A DNA stretch of 61,894 nt from Bacteroidales bacterium UBA1181 (GCA_002310215.1 DBYR01000004.1:1-61894); one strand, 5' to 3'; shown: positions 34,804 through 43,696, counted from the first letter of the stretch. The notes: generated from the letters alone by a model not told the origin. Made by a program: numbers and translations.

Positions 34804-34966
34804 GATAATTTTGAATTATGAATTATGAATTATGAATTAATGGTTCGTCCTGTAGAGACGCAACATATTGCGTCTCTAACGTATCCCATATCTAACATAT
34901 TGCGTCTCTAACGTATCCCATACCTAATGCATTGCGTCTCTAACGCAACACCCCCTTAACGCTACA
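34804..34966 (+). repeat. Palindromic repeat cluster between menB and menC
   Basis: After AATTATG tandem units (34813-34840) comes the hairpin AGAGACGCAA-CATA-TTGCGTCTCT. Then come two more direct copies of the arm ATTGCGTCTCTAACG, spaced about 35 to 40 bases apart with ATCCCATA-type spacers. The cluster fills the gap within what is otherwise one operon. Similar AGAGACGCAAT palindromes are scattered in other bacterial genomes; mobility is unproven. Confidence 0.6.
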
Positions 34967-35788
34967 TCAAGGGAATTTAGGGTAATCCTTGAAATTAGGC
35001 TTGCGTTTCTCCAAGAAGGCCTTGCCGCCCTCCTGCGCCTCGTCCAAGCAGTAGTAGAGCATGGTCATGTCGCCCGCGAACTCCTGCAGACCTGCCTCGC
35101 CGTCCAGCTCGGCATTCAAGCCACGCTTGATCATGCGCAGGGCAAGAGGGGAGTGCTCCATCATCTTCTCCGACCAAGCCACGTATTCGTCCTCCAGCTG
35201 GTCGAAAGGCACCACCTTGTTGATCATACCCATCTCCAAGGCCTCCTGAGCGGTATATTGCCTACAAAGGAACCATATCTCACGCGCCTTCTTCTGACCC
35301 ACTAAACGAGCCAGATAGGAGGAGCCGAAACCTGCGTCAAAGCTGCCCACCTTAGGGCCCGTCTGACCGAACTTAGCGTTCTCCGAAGCGATCGTCAGGT
35401 CACAGACCACCTGCAACACATTACCGCCACCGATGGCATAGCCGTTCACCGCAGCGATCACAGGCTTAGGCAAGGAGCGGATCTGCTTCTGCACATCCAA
35501 GACAGAGAGCCTTGGCACACCCTCCTCATCGATATAACCGCCACGGCCCTTCACATGCATGTCACCACCGCTGCAGAAGGCCATGTCGCCCGCACCCGTG
35601 AAGACCACCACCTGGATGCGCTGGTCCTCCCTGCAACGCAAGAGCGCGTCGCTCATCTCGGCCGTCGTGGTAGGCGTGAAAGCGTTCCTGTAACGGGGAC
35701 GGTTGATTGTGATACGGGCAATGCCGTTATAAAAATCAAAGAGAATCTCCTTGTACTCCTTGATCGTTTCCCAATTTCTTGTCTGCAT
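34967..35788 (-). CDS. menB: 1,4-Dihydroxy-2-naphthoyl-CoA synthase
   Basis: MenB (crotonase fold) closes the ring of o-succinylbenzoyl-CoA. The 273-residue protein shows AFCSGGDMHVKGRGGY, NGYAIGGGNVLQVVCDL (oxyanion loop), GSFDAGFGSSYLARLVG and the C-terminal FLEKRKPNF. Length and motifs are typical. It lies 24 bases downstream of menD. Its product requires the MenE-generated CoA thioester, and menE is not within the window. Confidence 0.95.
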   Translation of the reverse strand: MQTRNWETIKEYKEILFDFYNGIARITINRPRYRNAFTPTTTAEMSDALLRCREDQRIQVVVFTGAGDMAFCSGGDMHVKGRGGYIDEEGVPRLSVLDVQKQIRSLPKPVIAAVNGYAIGGGNVLQVVCDLTIASENAKFGQTGPKVGSFDAGFGSSYLARLVGQKKAREIWFLCRQYTAQEALEMGMINKVVPFDQLEDEYVAWSEKMMEHSPLALRMIKRGLNAELDGEAGLQEFAGDMTMLYYCLDEAQEGGKAFLEKRKPNFKDYPKFP

Positions 35789-35812
35789 AATATCTTTCGT
35801 ATAAATTTTTAA

Positions 35813-37456
35813 TCATTCAAATTGACGATAGAAGAGCTGATGCGCCTGCTCGTCGGTCTGGGCGTCCGTGAAGACCTCCATCACCTTAGGTTGGTCTCCC
35901 TTTTCCAGGAAGGCTGCCACCTCCCGCAGGAAATCCGCCTCGTCGAAGACAGGGTAGTAAGCGCAGCCAATCGACTCCACCCAGCCCTTGGCGGAAGCGT
36001 GGTGCGTGGCCATCACATACGTTCGCGTGGCATCCGTGTCCTTCAAGCCCTTGAGATTCCTGAAGATTCCACCCCCTCCGTTGTTGAGCAACAGGATGTG
36101 GAGATTAGCGGGCAGATGGTTGTTCCACAAAGCGTTCATATCGTAGAAGAAACTCAAATCACCTATGAGCAAAAAGACCTCTTGGGAAGGATCCGCCGAG
36201 GCGATTCCCACTGCGGAGGAGAGTGAACCATCTATACCGTTCACCCCTCGGTTACAATAAACGGTGACCCCTTGCGGCATATCCGCCAACTGGGCGTACC
36301 GCACAGCCGAACTGTTCGCCAAGACCAAGACGGACGGGTGGGGTAGCCTCGAACAGAAGTTCATGGATACGCTCACGGAGGAGTAGAGCGACGGGGCGAT
36401 CCGCTTCGAAAGCGTCGCACGTTCAGCCGCCTCCCACTTCGTCCGATACTCCTCTTGCGCAACAGATGCCTTGCCCGCCAGCGAGCCTATGAACGTAACG
36501 ATATCCGCCACGATCACATCCGTCAGACATTGGAAGGTATCCGCCACAGCGCCCTCAGGGGAGAGTCGCCAGCACAGGCTCGGACGTAACGAACGCAGCC
36601 ATAGCTTTAGGCGTTTGGAGACCAGATGACCGCCGACGTAGAGAACCAAGTCAGGCGCTAAAGCCCTACGGTTGGCATCGGATATCAGGGTCAGGTCGAA
36701 GTTTCGTATCAGGTGCTCACCACGCAGATTAGACAATGATTCGCACAGAACCGGGCAAGGCAGCTCTGCCAATACAGCAGAGAGTTGCTCGGCGGTAGCG
36801 CTATCCAGCTGGCCCACAACCAGCAAAGGAGCCTTTGCCGCTTGCCAAGCAAGGCTCAGAGCCTCACCATCCAACGCCCCTTTGCGTAAACGGATCACAC
36901 GCTCCTCCGGCAAGTCCGTCGCCGAGCAATCGAAGAAAGGCTCCGTGATAGGCACATTGATATGGACAGGACCCTTCGCCCCTGCGGTGAGGGCGATCAG
37001 CGCCTCGTTGATCAGACGATTATTGTACCAGCGTTGCGTGTCGTCGGACGGTTCACAGAGGTTCGCCTCCATCCGCACCAGTGTACCGAACACGCCCGTC
37101 TGCGGCAATGTTTGGCCATCCATCTGACCAATCCAAGCCTGCGGACGGTCCGCCGAAATCACCAGCAAAGGGACCTGCTGGTAGTAAGCCTCCGAAACGG
37201 CTGAAGCCAAATTGAGCAGGGCGGAACCCGAAGTGACACAAACCGCCACCGACACATTCCTGCGTTGGGCGATCCCCAAGGCGAAAAAACCAGCGCTCCG
37301 CTCATCCGTCACAGGATAGCAACGCATCTCATCCATAGCAGCGAACGTCTGCGCCAAAGGCATATTGCGCGACCCAGGAGAGATGACCACATCCTGGATG
37401 CCATGCTGAAGCATCAGCGCCGCGAGTTGTCTTATGTTATATTTTACAGAATACAT
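35813..37456 (-). CDS. menD: 2-Succinyl-5-enolpyruvyl-6-hydroxy-3-cyclohexene-1-carboxylate synthase
   Basis: MenD is a thiamine-diphosphate enzyme that adds succinic semialdehyde to isochorismate. The 547-residue protein begins with VVISPGSRNMPLAQ, contains TSGSALLNL and ADRPQAWIGQMDGQT, and has the C-terminal cofactor block GDLSFFYDMNAL ... NNGGGGIF. The start codon at 37456 lies one base from the menF stop, indicating a tight operon. Confidence 0.95.
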   Translation of the reverse strand: MYSVKYNIRQLAALMLQHGIQDVVISPGSRNMPLAQTFAAMDEMRCYPVTDERSAGFFALGIAQRRNVSVAVCVTSGSALLNLASAVSEAYYQQVPLLVISADRPQAWIGQMDGQTLPQTGVFGTLVRMEANLCEPSDDTQRWYNNRLINEALIALTAGAKGPVHINVPITEPFFDCSATDLPEERVIRLRKGALDGEALSLAWQAAKAPLLVVGQLDSATAEQLSAVLAELPCPVLCESLSNLRGEHLIRNFDLTLISDANRRALAPDLVLYVGGHLVSKRLKLWLRSLRPSLCWRLSPEGAVADTFQCLTDVIVADIVTFIGSLAGKASVAQEEYRTKWEAAERATLSKRIAPSLYSSVSVSMNFCSRLPHPSVLVLANSSAVRYAQLADMPQGVTVYCNRGVNGIDGSLSSAVGIASADPSQEVFLLIGDLSFFYDMNALWNNHLPANLHILLLNNGGGGIFRNLKGLKDTDATRTYVMATHHASAKGWVESIGCAYYPVFDEADFLREVAAFLEKGDQPKVMEVFTDAQTDEQAHQLFYRQFE

Positions 37457-37457
37457 A

Positions 37458-38516
37458 TCAATCCAATAGGAGACGTTTCATGGTAGCCATCTTCTCCTCC
37501 GTTTCCATCCATTCAGACTGGAGATCCGAAGAGGCGAGGATCCCCCCGCCAGCGAAGAAGTGCGCCATGGAGCCCACCAACTTCATGCAACGGATATTCA
37601 CATAGAGGTGCATCTTGCCGTTTTCGTCCGTCCAGCCCATGAAACCCGAATAATACTCCCTGTCGTACCCCTCATTGTCTAGGATAAAGCGCAGGGATGA
37701 CTCCTTGGGAAGTCCACAGACCGCCGGAGTAGGATGGATGGCGGTGATGAAGTCAGAACGGCGCTCCTGCTCCATGAAGAAGTAGAAATCGGTTCGGAGG
37801 TGGGAGACGTGTCCAGCCGAGACTGGATAGGGTCCCCATTCATCCTTCAGCGTACCGAAACACGAAATGCATCCACGGATATAATCCACCACGATGCTTT
37901 GCTCCAAGCGTTCCTTATCGCCCCATTCGGAGAGTGCGACCGGAGCGTCATCCCGATTGCGCATCGTGCCCGCCAAGGCCACCGTACGCAACTGAGCGTC
38001 ATCGCCCGTCAAGAGCAACTCAGGCGAGGCGCCCATCCAATCGCCCGTTTCGGAAGAGTGGAAGAGGTAAACCATCGCATCCGGATTCTCCGCACAAGCC
38101 CTGAGGAAAAGCGACAGAGGCTCTTGGAGAGAGACAAGGCAACTTGAGGTGCGGGACAAGACCAACTTCTCGAAAGCACCCCCACGGACTGCGGAAACGA
38201 ACTTATCGAAAGCCTCACAATAGGCAGGCGTGGGACGAGACGGCTGAGCCTCCGACTTCAGAGGGGCACGAAACGAATCGTCATCCAGCTCGAAAAAGTG
38301 CAAATTCTTCGATGAAATCGATAAAATTGGATGATTACCCAATGAAAAAGGGAACATCAGGAACGAATTCTTCAACTGCTCTAACGAAGAGGGGAAAGCT
38401 TCAGACACATCCGTATGGTCAGAAACGATAAGACGTCCCATCTCTTCGTTCGGCAAACGGAACAACACATAATTTTCACTCGTCCGCAAAAAAGTTCGTA
38501 CCTCGTTCAAAGTCAT
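37458..38516 (-). CDS. menF: Isochorismate synthase
   Basis: MenF converts chorismate to isochorismate, committing it to menaquinone. The 352-residue chorismate-binding protein includes FEKLVLSRTSS, ALAGTMRNRDD, HPTPAVCGLPKE and the C-terminal FAGGGILASSDLQSEW, in the expected order. I chose the ATG at 38516 (MTLNEVR); an in-frame ATG eight codons upstream would leave almost no leader after the -7 element at 38538-38545. It is the first gene of menF-menD-menB-menC. Confidence 0.93.
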   Translation of the reverse strand: MTLNEVRTFLRTSENYVLFRLPNEEMGRLIVSDHTDVSEAFPSSLEQLKNSFLMFPFSLGNHPILSISSKNLHFFELDDDSFRAPLKSEAQPSRPTPAYCEAFDKFVSAVRGGAFEKLVLSRTSSCLVSLQEPLSLFLRACAENPDAMVYLFHSSETGDWMGASPELLLTGDDAQLRTVALAGTMRNRDDAPVALSEWGDKERLEQSIVVDYIRGCISCFGTLKDEWGPYPVSAGHVSHLRTDFYFFMEQERRSDFITAIHPTPAVCGLPKESSLRFILDNEGYDREYYSGFMGWTDENGKMHLYVNIRCMKLVGSMAHFFAGGGILASSDLQSEWMETEEKMATMKRLLLD

Positions 38517-38537
38517 CGCATAACAGAAATTACCCCA

Positions 38538-38545
38538 CAAAGATA
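38538..38545 (-). promoter_or_regulatory. Putative -7 element of the men operon
   Basis: Minus-strand TATCTTTG, a perfect TANNTTTG match, lies 22 bases before the menF start at 38516. It supports the shorter MenF. Confidence 0.6.
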
Positions 38546-38568
38546 GTCTAAATAAATAAAAATTGTGT

Positions 38569-38576
38569 TATCTTTG
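38569..38576 (+). promoter_or_regulatory. Putative -7 element of the MltF-like gene
   Basis: TATCTTTG faces away from the men-operon element 23 bases to its left, so the two promoters are back to back. The leader to the start at 38652 is about 70 bases. Confidence 0.55.
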
Positions 38577-38651
38577 TTTGTGCAACCGTGAAAAACAAAA
38601 TGATGTGATGTTTTTCAGAAAAAAACTCTTTGTAGGGCAAAAATTGATGAG

Positions 38652-40025
38652 ATGAAGAGACACCATGTAATATGGATCTTGGTACCTATGTTGTTGGCAT
38701 GTATCTCAAAGAGCGACAAAGGTACAGCCTGCTCGGATTTGGAGAAAATCCTGGCGGAGGACACATTGCGGGTCGTGACATTGTCCCGTTCCACATCCTA
38801 TTTCGACTACAAAGGGGAGGAGATGGGGTTCGAATTCGAATTGGCCCAACGTTTCGCCCAGTCGCTTGGCGTCAACCTGAAGGTGGTCACCGCAAAAGAC
38901 GAGCATGAGATGATCCAAAAATTAAACGACAAAGAGGTGGACCTGATTGCCTATCCGGTCGCCATATCCAACGAAAACAAAGAGAAAGTAGCCTTCGTCG
39001 AACATACGTTCAACACCTACCAGGTGCTTGTGCAACGGAAGAAGAAGAACAAATATGAGCAGATCAGCGATGTGGTGGATTTGATAGGCAAGGAGATATA
39101 CGTCGTGGAGAACTCAAAATACCACAAAAGGTTGGTGAATCTGGACGATGAAGTGGGAGGGGGCATCGAAATTATTTTGGAGTCGAACGAGGAGGATGAA
39201 GAGACCCTCATCGAAAAAGTATCCAAGGGAGAAATCGACTACACCATAGCGGACGACAACATCGCCCAAGTGAACAAGACCTACTTCAAAAACATCGACA
39301 TAGGCACACGAATGAGCTTCACACAAAGGTCCGCATGGGTACTTCGCAAGAACTCGGACGAGTTGGAAAGCACTATAAATAAGTGGTTTGAGACAACAAA
39401 TGGAGATTACACCTGCCAATATCTCCACCACAAGTATTTCGAACAGGAAAAGAAGTATTCCAAGGAGAAACCCAAGTATATCAACAACAAAAAGATATCC
39501 GAATACGACGCCTATTTCAGGCGATATTCGAAGGATTTGGAGTGGGACTGGAAATTGCTCGCCTCCGTGGCGTACCAAGAGTCGAGGTTCAATCCAAACG
39601 CGAAATCGTGGGCGGGTGCGATCGGGCTGATGCAGTTGATGCCGAACACAGCGAAAAAATTAGGCACAGACAGTCTCTCCATGCGTAAACCGGAAGTGAG
39701 CGTCAAAACAGCCGCCACCTATCTGAAGAGGGTGGACAATATTTTCAATTTCATCGAAGACAAAAACGAAAGGACAAAATTCGTCCTCGCCAGCTATAAT
39801 GCGGGAGTCGGCCATATCCGAGACGCAATGGCACTGGCCGAGAAAAACGGTAAGAACCCGACCAAATGGAAGGATGTAAAATTCTTCGTGTTGTTAAAGG
39901 CCAAACCCGAGTTCTTCAATGACCCTGTCGTCCACCACGGCTACCTTAGGGGTGAGGAAGTGTACAATTTCGTAGAAGAGATAATGATGCGTTATCAAGA
40001 ATATGTCGATGTGATTATTGATTGA
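38652..40025 (+). CDS. MltF-like membrane-bound lytic transglycosylase
   Basis: The 457-residue protein has a lipoprotein signal (lipobox LLAC, Cys17). A periplasmic solute-binding-protein-like domain (about 38-265) follows, then a C-terminal SLT domain with catalytic Glu310 in YQESRFNP, GLMQLMP (325-331) and ASYNAGVGH. This two-domain order is that of MltF, which cleaves peptidoglycan glycan strands with a non-hydrolytic mechanism and is regulated by muropeptide binding. The gene stands alone behind its own promoter. The next gene starts 38 bases downstream. Confidence 0.9.
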   Translation: MKRHHVIWILVPMLLACISKSDKGTACSDLEKILAEDTLRVVTLSRSTSYFDYKGEEMGFEFELAQRFAQSLGVNLKVVTAKDEHEMIQKLNDKEVDLIAYPVAISNENKEKVAFVEHTFNTYQVLVQRKKKNKYEQISDVVDLIGKEIYVVENSKYHKRLVNLDDEVGGGIEIILESNEEDEETLIEKVSKGEIDYTIADDNIAQVNKTYFKNIDIGTRMSFTQRSAWVLRKNSDELESTINKWFETTNGDYTCQYLHHKYFEQEKKYSKEKPKYINNKKISEYDAYFRRYSKDLEWDWKLLASVAYQESRFNPNAKSWAGAIGLMQLMPNTAKKLGTDSLSMRKPEVSVKTAATYLKRVDNIFNFIEDKNERTKFVLASYNAGVGHIRDAMALAEKNGKNPTKWKDVKFFVLLKAKPEFFNDPVVHHGYLRGEEVYNFVEEIMMRYQEYVDVIID

Positions 40026-40063
40026 TTCACAGCCTATCAGACTATCAGAAAGGACAAGTTGAA

Positions 40064-40846
40064 ATGAGTGATTTGATTTTTTACAGTATGGCTACGGGAA
40101 GTAGTGGCAACAGCTACTATTTGGGCGACTCCGAATGCGGATTTTTGGTGGACGTGGGCATCCCGTTCCGTACCATACGCAAAAGGATGGAACAGATAGG
40201 TGTGCCGATGACAAGAATAAAGGCGGTGTTGGTCACACACGACCACTTCGACCATGTGCGTTCCGTAGGCTATTTCAGCGAGAAACAACACATACCGATA
40301 TACGCCACAGAGGCTTCCCATATAGGCATCAACACCAACTACGGAATCACAGAGAAAGTTTCCCCCTGGAACCAGAAGATGCTGACGAGAGGAGAACCGT
40401 TAGTGATCGGCAACTTCTCCATCACACCCTTCACCATCCCCCACGACAGCAAGGATAACAACGGGTTCTTCATCAAACATGGGGATGTCCGATTCACCCT
40501 CGCGACGGACATCGGTTGCGTCACGGACGATCTGCGGAACTACATCTCCATATCCGACTACCTGGTCATCGAGGCGGATTTCGACGAAGAGAAACTCCTG
40601 AATGGCCCCTATCATCCCAAACTAAAGGTCAGAATCATGGGAGAAGGCGGACACCTCAGCAACCGACAAGCGGCGGAGGTCGTGGCACAACACGCTTCAC
40701 CCTTCTTGAAGAAAGTTTTCCTCTGCCATCTCAGCAAGACAAATAACGAAGAGGCGTTGGCGCAGACAACAGTACAAAGTGCGCTCAAGACAGATACTGA
40801 GGTTATCGTGCTCAAACGAAACGAAGGCATGCTATTCAACCTGTGA
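40064..40846 (+). CDS. MBL-fold metallo-hydrolase (YycJ/WalJ-like)
   Basis: The 260-residue protein has the metallo-beta-lactamase fold motif THDHFDH (58-64) and a second-ligand region LATDIGCVTDDL. It starts DLIFYSMATGSSGNSYYLG, a typical N-terminus for the YycJ/WalJ subgroup, which has been linked to nuclease activity and cell-wall coordination in Firmicutes. Its role in Bacteroidetes is unknown. I chose the ATG at 40064; an upstream extension lacks a good start codon. It lies 67 bases before the SDR gene. Confidence 0.85.
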   Translation: MSDLIFYSMATGSSGNSYYLGDSECGFLVDVGIPFRTIRKRMEQIGVPMTRIKAVLVTHDHFDHVRSVGYFSEKQHIPIYATEASHIGINTNYGITEKVSPWNQKMLTRGEPLVIGNFSITPFTIPHDSKDNNGFFIKHGDVRFTLATDIGCVTDDLRNYISISDYLVIEADFDEEKLLNGPYHPKLKVRIMGEGGHLSNRQAAEVVAQHASPFLKKVFLCHLSKTNNEEALAQTTVQSALKTDTEVIVLKRNEGMLFNL

Positions 40847-40913
40847 ACGGATAACAAAGGAATGAGCCTTCCCAAGTTATTTAATATCACATAAAAAACT
40901 TATTTTCAATAAT

Positions 40914-41738
40914 ATGCAGAAAGAAAACATTATCCTCCTGACAGGAGGAAGCGCAGGTCTGGGTAAATCGACCGCCGAACTGTTGATGCAAAACGGATAC
41001 ACGGTCTACTCCGCGTCGCGCAGACTAACGGAGGAGAAAGAAGATGCGGTCAGCCATGGAAAAATCATCGCGCTACAGATGGATGTGACCGATATCCCAA
41101 GCATAAAGCGTGCGGTTGCCCGCATCATGGAGGAGTCGGGTAGAATAGACGTACTCATCTGTAACGCTGGGAACGGCATCGCCGGCGCCATAGAGGAAAC
41201 CTCGTCGGAAGAGTGCAAATACCAATTCGAGACCAACTTCTTCGGCACCGTCAACGTAGTGCACGCCGTATTGCCTATCATGAGGAAACAAAGGAGCGGC
41301 AGAATCATCACCACCTCCTCCGTGGCAGGGTTCATCCCCATCCCTTACCAAGGCTTCTATTCGGCGAGCAAGGCGGCGGTGAAAATATTCACGCAAACCC
41401 TCTCCCTGGAGATGAAACAGTTCAATGTACAATGCTGCTGCGTGTTGCCGGGAGACGCGAAAACGGATTTCACACAGACAAGAAAGTTCACCCAAGCTTC
41501 CCAGTCTTCCGATTCCGTCTACACGAAAAAAAGGGAAAAGGCGGTAAGCATCATGGCATACGACGAACAGAACGGAATGCAACCCATCGAAATATCCCAA
41601 GCGATATTAGCCCAAATCCGCAAGAAAAAAATGGCCATAGTCACTATTCCAGGAGTGAAATATAAAGTGATTTCCTTCCTCTTCAGATTAGTGCCCAACC
41701 GTTTTCTGCTATTTGTCGTCGACAAACTATATTCATAA
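40914..41738 (+). CDS. Short-chain dehydrogenase/reductase
   Basis: The 274-residue classical SDR has the cofactor motif TGGSAGLG (10-17), NAG (84-86), a catalytic serine near 135-136, and Tyr149-SAS-Lys153. The glycine motif without a following acidic residue at the end of beta-2, and the ASRR there, favour NADP(H). A hydrophobic C-terminal part (FLFRLVPNRFLLFVV) may touch membranes. The substrate is unknown. Confidence 0.85.
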   Translation: MQKENIILLTGGSAGLGKSTAELLMQNGYTVYSASRRLTEEKEDAVSHGKIIALQMDVTDIPSIKRAVARIMEESGRIDVLICNAGNGIAGAIEETSSEECKYQFETNFFGTVNVVHAVLPIMRKQRSGRIITTSSVAGFIPIPYQGFYSASKAAVKIFTQTLSLEMKQFNVQCCCVLPGDAKTDFTQTRKFTQASQSSDSVYTKKREKAVSIMAYDEQNGMQPIEISQAILAQIRKKKMAIVTIPGVKYKVISFLFRLVPNRFLLFVVDKLYS

Positions 41739-41880
41739 AAAAACAATATATATTTATTTCATTATCAATATTTTACAAAAATCATCCATGCGTTTCGTCC
41801 ATGCATTTTGGCAAAATTATCCATGAATTTGGGAAAATATTACATGGAGAAAAAACGAGTCGGGTCTATCTTTGCAAAAG

Positions 41881-42068
41881 TGAACGGGAAGAAAGGTTGA
41901 ATAAAAAATAGACACGGATTCTCGCAAGGTTGGACGGATGTTGTAAAAAGCGATTTTATGAAAACTATATATTGAATAACTTTTAGAAAACCACGTAACT
42001 AAACTTTGATTGTGGAATTCTACGGTTTATTTGCAAAAAAGAGGGGTTGAAAAACTCCTTTTTTTTTG
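41881..42068 (+). ncRNA. Candidate small RNA between a -7 element and a terminator
   Basis: A -7-like TATCTTTG (41867-41874) is followed about 160 bases later by the hairpin AAAAAAGAGGGGTT-GAAA-AACTCCTTTTTT and a T run, with no open reading frame between. This suggests a transcript of roughly 190 bases. The -33 element is not convincing. I do not recognise it as 6S, tmRNA or another known family, so it is only a candidate. Confidence 0.35.
42034..42068 (+). terminator. Intrinsic terminator in the SDR-rluB gap
   Basis: AAAAAAGAGGGGTT pairs with AACTCCTTTTTTTT through a GAAA loop, with two G-U pairs, and is followed by a nine-base T run. It is about 300 bases after the SDR stop, too far for a simple gene terminator, and thus hints at a separate short transcript. 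Confidence 0.65.
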
Positions 42069-42152
42069 CCCCTAACATATCTCCATTGACAGAAAGAATT
42101 GAATGTTTGGCAAAAAAAACGGACAAAAAGTACCATATTTTTAAAAAATTAG

Positions 42153-42160
42153 TAAATTTG
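42153..42160 (+). promoter_or_regulatory. Putative -7 element for the RluB-type gene
   Basis: TAAATTTG matches TANNTTTG, 148 bases before the start at 42309; the -33 element is not clear. Confidence 0.4.
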
Positions 42161-42308
42161 CGGTGCTAGTGAAGAAGATAAAGTGAAGAAAAGAGAGGAA
42201 GAATAAAATCAGCGAAAAGAAGAAATGAACCCAAACTCCCCGTGAGGGAGAATATTTATTATAATTTATTACATATAGTTTTTTTGTTTTTTATTTAAAG
42301 ATTAATTT

Positions 42309-43679
42309 ATGTATCCTAACGAAGAAGAATGGCAAAAAGATTCCGGGAGGAACTACAGTGCCGAGAACAATGAGGGGGAACCTCAACGAGAGAGAAAAAG
42401 TTTCAACCCTAACTTCAGCAATGATAACCGGGTAGTGAGAAACAATGCGGACCCTTCGGTGAAACGTCCAAGAAGAAGGATAGGAGAGTCCACCCGTTAC
42501 AATATGGAGAACGACGGCGAATACCAAAACAATCGCCCATATCGTCCGAACAACCGCTACAACAACAATGGTGGCGGATACAATAATCGAGGTGGATATA
42601 ACAACAACGGAGGCGGTTATAACAACAACTACAATAATTACCGCGACAACGACAACCAAGGGAATGGTAATTACGACGGAGAATTCCGTCCGAACAATGG
42701 CGGCTACAACAACAACCGTGGCGGCGGATATAACAACAACCGCGGCGGCGGATACAACAACAACCGCGGCGGCGGATACAACAACAACCGTGGCGGCGGA
42801 TACAACAACAACCGCGGTGGCGGATATAACAACAACCGCGGCGGCGGATATAACAACAATAACCGTGGCGGCGGATTCAACAAAAAAGGTGGAAACAACA
42901 ATAGGCAATTCAAAAACATCACAAGGCCAATTGAATACCGCTCCATCGTGGAGGATCCGAACGAGCAGATCCGTCTGAACAAGTTCCTCGCCAACGCGGG
43001 TATCTGTTCACGTCGTGAGGCTGACGAACTGATTCAAGCTGGTGTTGTGACGGTTAACGGCGTGACTGTCAGCGAATTGGGAACGAAGATTCTCCGTGGC
43101 GACAAGGTCATGATCCACGACCAATTGGTTTCCCCGGACAAGAGAATTTACCTCTTGCTGAACAAACCAAAGGATTGCGTCACCTCTAACGATGATCCAT
43201 ACGCAAAATTAACAGTGTTGGACATCGTGAAGAACGCTTGCCACGAACGTATCTACCCTGTAGGTCGTCTCGATAGAAACACGACAGGTGTGTTACTCCT
43301 CACCAACGACGGTGACTTGGCTGCCAAATTGACGCACCCTAAGTACAATAAGAAGAAGATTTACCAAGTAACGCTGGATAAGGGTCTCGCTCAGGATGAC
43401 TACGACAAGATTATGTCAGGTATCATGTTGGAGGACGGAGAGATCAAGGCCGACGAGATCAGCTTCTTGGACGAGGACGAGCACAGAAAGATCGGTATCG
43501 AGATCCACTCGGGAAGAAACCGTATCGTCCGCAGAATCTTCGAGCACTTGGGCTACAAGGTGGTTCGCCTGGATAGGGTCTACTTCGCAGGTTTGACAAA
43601 GAAGAACCTCAAACGCGGACAATGGAGATTCCTCTCCGAAAAGGAAGTGAATATGTTGCGCATGGGCGCATTCGAGTAA
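42309..43679 (+). CDS. RluB/RsuA-family pseudouridine synthase with Gly/Asn/Arg-rich arm
   Basis: The 456-residue protein has a normal C-terminal half. An S4 RNA-binding domain (IRLNKFLANAGICSRREAD, from about residue 220) is followed by the pseudouridine synthase domain with GRLDR (319-323, catalytic Asp322) and LLLTNDGDLA. These enzymes modify 23S or 16S rRNA. Unlike typical RluB of 250-300 residues, it has about 200 extra N-terminal residues rich in Asn, Gly, Arg and Tyr, including six near-perfect NNNRGGGY units. This RGG-like arm is probably disordered and could bind RNA. Long N-terminal extensions on this enzyme occur in some Bacteroidetes. purA starts 17 bases later. Confidence 0.85.
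   Translation: MYPNEEEWQKDSGRNYSAENNEGEPQRERKSFNPNFSNDNRVVRNNADPSVKRPRRRIGESTRYNMENDGEYQNNRPYRPNNRYNNNGGGYNNRGGYNNNGGGYNNNYNNYRDNDNQGNGNYDGEFRPNNGGYNNNRGGGYNNNRGGGYNNNRGGGYNNNRGGGYNNNRGGGYNNNRGGGYNNNNRGGGFNKKGGNNNRQFKNITRPIEYRSIVEDPNEQIRLNKFLANAGICSRREADELIQAGVVTVNGVTVSELGTKILRGDKVMIHDQLVSPDKRIYLLLNKPKDCVTSNDDPYAKLTVLDIVKNACHERIYPVGRLDRNTTGVLLLTNDGDLAAKLTHPKYNKKKIYQVTLDKGLAQDDYDKIMSGIMLEDGEIKADEISFLDEDEHRKIGIEIHSGRNRIVRRIFEHLGYKVVRLDRVYFAGLTKKNLKRGQWRFLSEKEVNMLRMGAFE
42708..42870 (+). repeat. 24-bp coding minisatellite (NNNRGGGY units)
   Basis: Inside the pseudouridine-synthase gene, six to seven units of AACAACCG[TC]GGCGGCGGATA repeat with few base changes. They translate as NNNRGGGY. The near identity of the units suggests recent expansion or contraction by slippage; changes by whole units keep the frame. 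Confidence 0.8.
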
Positions 43680-43696
43680 AATAAATTGCATATCAA

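Larger units (their letters stand above)
41739..42308 (+). other. 570-base AT-rich intergenic region with RNA-like signals
   Basis: No protein gene is supported here. I see TATCTTTG at 41867-41874 and a hairpin terminator ending at 42068 (both described separately). TAAATTTG at 42153-42160 probably serves the pseudouridine-synthase gene, leaving about 140 bases of leader. The first 120 bases after the SDR gene show only AT-rich sequence. Confidence 0.45.

Noticed and set aside
34804..34966. Spaced GCGTCTCTAACG copies as a CRISPR array
   Set aside because: There are only three copies, each a palindrome arm; the spacers are near-identical (ATCCCATA), and the array-like look is a REP-type cluster.
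42708..42870. Tandem 24-bp units as a CRISPR-like array
   Set aside because: The units abut without unique spacers and keep a protein frame; they are a coding minisatellite.
42291..42908. A Val-rich 205-codon minus-strand frame
   Set aside because: It is the complement of the NNNRGGGY-coding minisatellite and starts within it; repetitive composition alone keeps it open.
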